DNA of 64,000 nucleotides from Timema cristinae (lineage: Eukaryota > Arthropoda > Insecta > Phasmatodea > Timematidae), in the NCBI GenBank assembly GCA_039000515.1, contig JBCFYV010000012.1, forward strand, positions 13,662,200-13,726,199. Direction: 5' to 3'. Positions 61,251 through 64,000 of the stretch are shown here, piece after piece. The notes under the pieces are model-generated. The model was given only the letters and a program-made list of their open reading frames with translations. It was not told where the DNA came from and made no database searches. How positions within the stretch are numbered: the first letter of the stretch is position 1; the number at the start of each line of letters is the position of its first letter. Made by a program: the position numbers and the translations under genes.

Positions 61251-62021
61251 TCTTACTTTTTTCCACGTTATCTCCTTTATAAGTGCGGACGTTGATGAAT
61301 GTGCGGAAAATTTGCCCCTTGGAACGGAGAAGCAATAAAATAGCTACAGCTTTAGTGTAGCCTGATCTTTAAGTCATGTTGGGCTAATTGCTTGTCTTTT
61401 CTCATCCCAGAACTCTTTTTTATCCTCTTTCTTTAGTGTCTCTTCTTCCAATTGTAAGCTCTTTTATTTTATATGACTCTCTCCTTCTTTGTGAACAATT
61501 TGTTTGTTATCTTTTTTTCTAACTTTTTTTTTTGCCTCGGTACTAAAAATACGTCATATCTTACCTGTCCTATCTTATTAAGCTATTTTAATGTAACTTG
61601 AATATTAATTTATTTTAAACATGCAAATTAACTTGGAACCTTTCTGTTGATAAATTAGAGGCCTACTTTGGGTTGAATGTACATTAACTGTAATGTGAAG
61701 TTATAATATGAATATTAGTAGTATATTATTTATTATTTTAAATTATTTGGTTGTGTTAGGGTCATAAATGATTATCAGTGACCAAATTATATAGACTAAC
61801 GGTTAAATCACATAAATATACCAATATTAACATGGTGAGATGAAGATAATTTGGCAATGTTAAAAAAAAAACTACACTATATTCATTAAAATATGTTAAA
61901 ATCGTGGCTTTATGAGTCATTCTAGTCCACTAGAGAATGTCTAAGACTTACAGTAGCAAGTAGCACACAAACTAAAAGCAAACTAGTGTGTAGATATATT
62001 AAAAGACATTATTTCATTATA

Positions 62022-62728
62022 GTATCAGTGAATAATCAACCCTTGGATTTGGAATAAAACTTAATACCAATACAATCATTTTACTCAAATAAACCTAGTT
62101 TTGGTAATTATTCAACTCAATTAATAAATTAAACCTAATATCATAGAGTACACAACGACATATTTAAATTATACTTGATATCATTTAATACTAAATAACA
62201 TGATTTGAAAAATTTATCTACTACATAACTTAAAATAAACACTAATTATGTTAATATTAAACTATATGAACTGAGTAAAACTAGACTTGGTGAATACCCA
62301 AATATTGTATCTAGTTTTGGTGAATACTACAGCATATTAATTCAGTAAACATAATATTTTAGTGAATACTAAACTACATGACATAAAACAAACTTAATAT
62401 CTGTGTTTATTAAGTCACATGGCCTAAAACCTAATAGATAAAGACTAAACAATACTCTATGTCTTAAGTAAACCTAATATAAGTGAATAGCTAAGAGCAC
62501 GACTTAGAATAAACCTGATTATAATTACTTCTAAGCAATTTGACCTAAAGTTTAACTAACCGTGGTAAATACTTAATCATTCAACTTAATTGAAACCTAA
62601 TTCAGGGTGAATCTTTAATATTAGCTCTTATATTTCAGTTATAAATACCAGCACATATTAAACTATATTACACGCCACATAATGTCAAAACTTAGTTTTT
62701 TACTAAACACTAAATTTTTTTGAATACT
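62022..62728 (+). repeat. Degenerate minisatellite, unit about 40-50 bp, copy B
   Basis: Counterpart of 20781-21480, almost unchanged; one extra T in a short run near 62205 is the only difference I noticed. Confidence 0.6.
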
Positions 62729-62874
62729 GAGCCTTGAAGATAGTCACACAAAATGCTAAAACATTTAACAGTAATAAAAAGTTATTTTCAAGAAAAAATA
62801 CATTCCTTCCCCTTCAAATATGTATATTTTATTTTTTCCCGCCTGTTATGTTTTATCATCTATTCCACCATCAG

Positions 62875-63094
62875 GTGGAAGGCGGGTGATAAGAGCAATG
62901 ATAGCAGCGAGGCCAATAAGCGAGGTAAAGCGCAACGGAAGAAATACATTACGAAAAGGGAAGATATGAAAATAGGAACGGGTAGGTTTGGGAGCGCGGT
63001 GCGGATTGGGGGGGTCGTACAAGGGAAGGCTGGGCCGAAAGTCGTCGCATCTCGGCTAGTGTTATCGTATAGTGTCGTATATCCTATTTATCCG
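62875..63094 (+). other. CpG-rich island, candidate exon or promoter, copy B
   Basis: Identical counterpart of 21628-21847, including acceptor-like and donor-like borders. Confidence 0.3.
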
Positions 63095-63533
63095 GTACGT
63101 ACAGTCAGCTAGGGAAAGTTTTACCTCTTCTTTTTTCATATAGTTCTTATAAGCCATGCCTTACAACAAATGTATAATCTTTTGATCAAAATATGGTTCA
63201 TTCATGAGAACAGTATTAACCTTTAGAATATGTTTTGTAAATTAAACATTGTTGTTACGTAATACAAAACTTAATCTACCCCTCCCCTCTAGTACTTTCC
63301 AACCAATCCGGGATATTGCCATGATTACATTAATAGGGTAAGAATTATAATTAAACAAAATGTAAATTACATGCACCTACATATTTGTGGGGCATGAAGA
63401 GTAGGAAGCCATTTAAAACGCCTTGGTATACTAAGCTTATATATGAACCTTGACCTTCCAATCATGATCAAACTAAATTAGATTAAAATAACACCTTCAT
63501 CCGCATAGCTCTATAAATCTTAAAAACACATAA

Positions 63534-64000
63534 CCCCCTCCCATTAGAGACCGAAATATATACTACGCGACACTAGCACTACAACGATACCTAACAACAC
63601 TAGAGACCTGGCTCACAAAATGGCGAGTGAAAGTCAACACTGCAAAGTCCACAGCTATGATAGTGGCTAAAAGGAGACAATTACCACCAGAGAACTTCAC
63701 TATTTTTCAAGAGGACATACCATTCGAAAACGAAGCCAAATACCTTGGAATAACCATCGATAGGAAGCTCACCTGGGCGAAACATATTGACAGAACAAAG
63801 AAAACTGCAACCGCGCTTTTCATACAGATTTATCCTCTCTTCAAAGGGCGTCAACTGAGTCAGCAATCAAAGATAACCATTTACAAATGTATTATCCAGC
63901 CCATCATCCTCTACGGCTGCGTAGGTTGGGGATACGCAGCCAAAACACACATCAAGAAGCTACAAACAGTGCAGAACAAGATACTAAGGCTCATAACCGG
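63534..64000 (+). pseudogene. Jockey-like LINE reverse transcriptase, copy B, cut by the window end
   Basis: Same insertion as at 22287-22943. The frame is open to the last base of the window, where it reads ILRLIT. I saw no difference from copy A over this part. The insertion therefore predates the duplication or haplotype split. Confidence 0.85.

Larger units (their letters stand above)
39473..64000 (+). repeat. Large direct duplication, copy B
   Basis: Same-orientation copy of 1-22753, lying entirely in one gap-free contig (31235-64000). It begins with the same sequence as base 1 of the window and is still matching at the last base, inside the LINE frame. It carries every repeat of copy A with matching insertion sites. 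It also has 55797-57812, which copy A lacks because of its gap. It may be an alternative haplotype placed in series or a real duplicate; sequence alone cannot decide. Confidence 0.97.

Overview
The window is very AT-rich eukaryotic DNA. It is full of (TA)n and (ATT)n tracts, tRNA-derived SINEs, LINE remnants and degenerate satellites. A 5'-truncated Jockey-like reverse transcriptase, several SINE families with A and B boxes, and a TTAA-flanked piggyBac-like MITE suggest an arthropod, probably an insect; this is inference from repeat content only. I find no complete host gene, no rRNA, no functional tRNA and no CRISPR. Most open frames are short chance frames. A few GC- or CpG-richer islands (21.6, 25.5 and 29.2 kb) are the best candidates for host exons, all at low confidence.

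The dominant structure is a direct duplication. Bases 1-22753 (copy A) match 39473-64000 (copy B) over their whole length, in the same orientation, with by-eye divergence of about 0.1-1% plus length changes in AT tracts. Both copies run into the window edges, so the true ends are not seen. Two 100-N assembly gaps (16453-16552 and 31135-31234) split the window into three contigs. Copy B lies wholly in the third contig and copy A in the first two. This layout fits either an uncollapsed second haplotype placed in series or a genuine tandem duplication with a period of about 39.5-41 kb. Copy B also fills the first gap: 55797-57812 (2016 bp) stands where copy A has Ns, and it holds a SINE nested in another SINE plus an inverted SINE partner.

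Layout of the duplicated segment in copy A coordinates: plain AT-rich DNA with a 380-bp foldback (3.9-4.3 kb); a degenerate satellite of about 135 bp (5.9-6.8 kb); (TA)n (7.8-8.06 kb); a composite repeat with an internal GGTAAAA minisatellite (8.07-8.96 kb) and a related terminal copy (10.35-10.56 kb); (TA)n (10.56-10.93 kb); a piggyBac-like MITE beside a SINE with a perfect 13-bp target duplication (11.6-12.2 kb); an inverted pair of a second SINE family (12.6-13.0 kb); the gap; a perfect 22-bp-arm hairpin (16.6 kb); another SINE family (16.9-17.2 kb); a minisatellite of about 45 bp (20.8-21.5 kb); a CpG-rich island (21.63-21.85 kb); and the Jockey-like LINE (22.3-23.4 kb).

The middle part, present once here (22754-39472), holds the LINE 3' end, a small tandem repeat (23.85 kb), two weak exon-like islands (25.5 and 29.25 kb), a SINE cut by the second gap (30.9 kb), a decayed minus-strand LINE interrupted by a SINE with a four-unit internal repeat (31.7-32.9 kb), a SINE between two direct repeats of about 75 bp (32.9-33.3 kb), the inverted second copy of the GGTAAAA composite repeat (33.95-35.2 kb), and a SINE with a long (ATT)n tail (37.5-37.75 kb).
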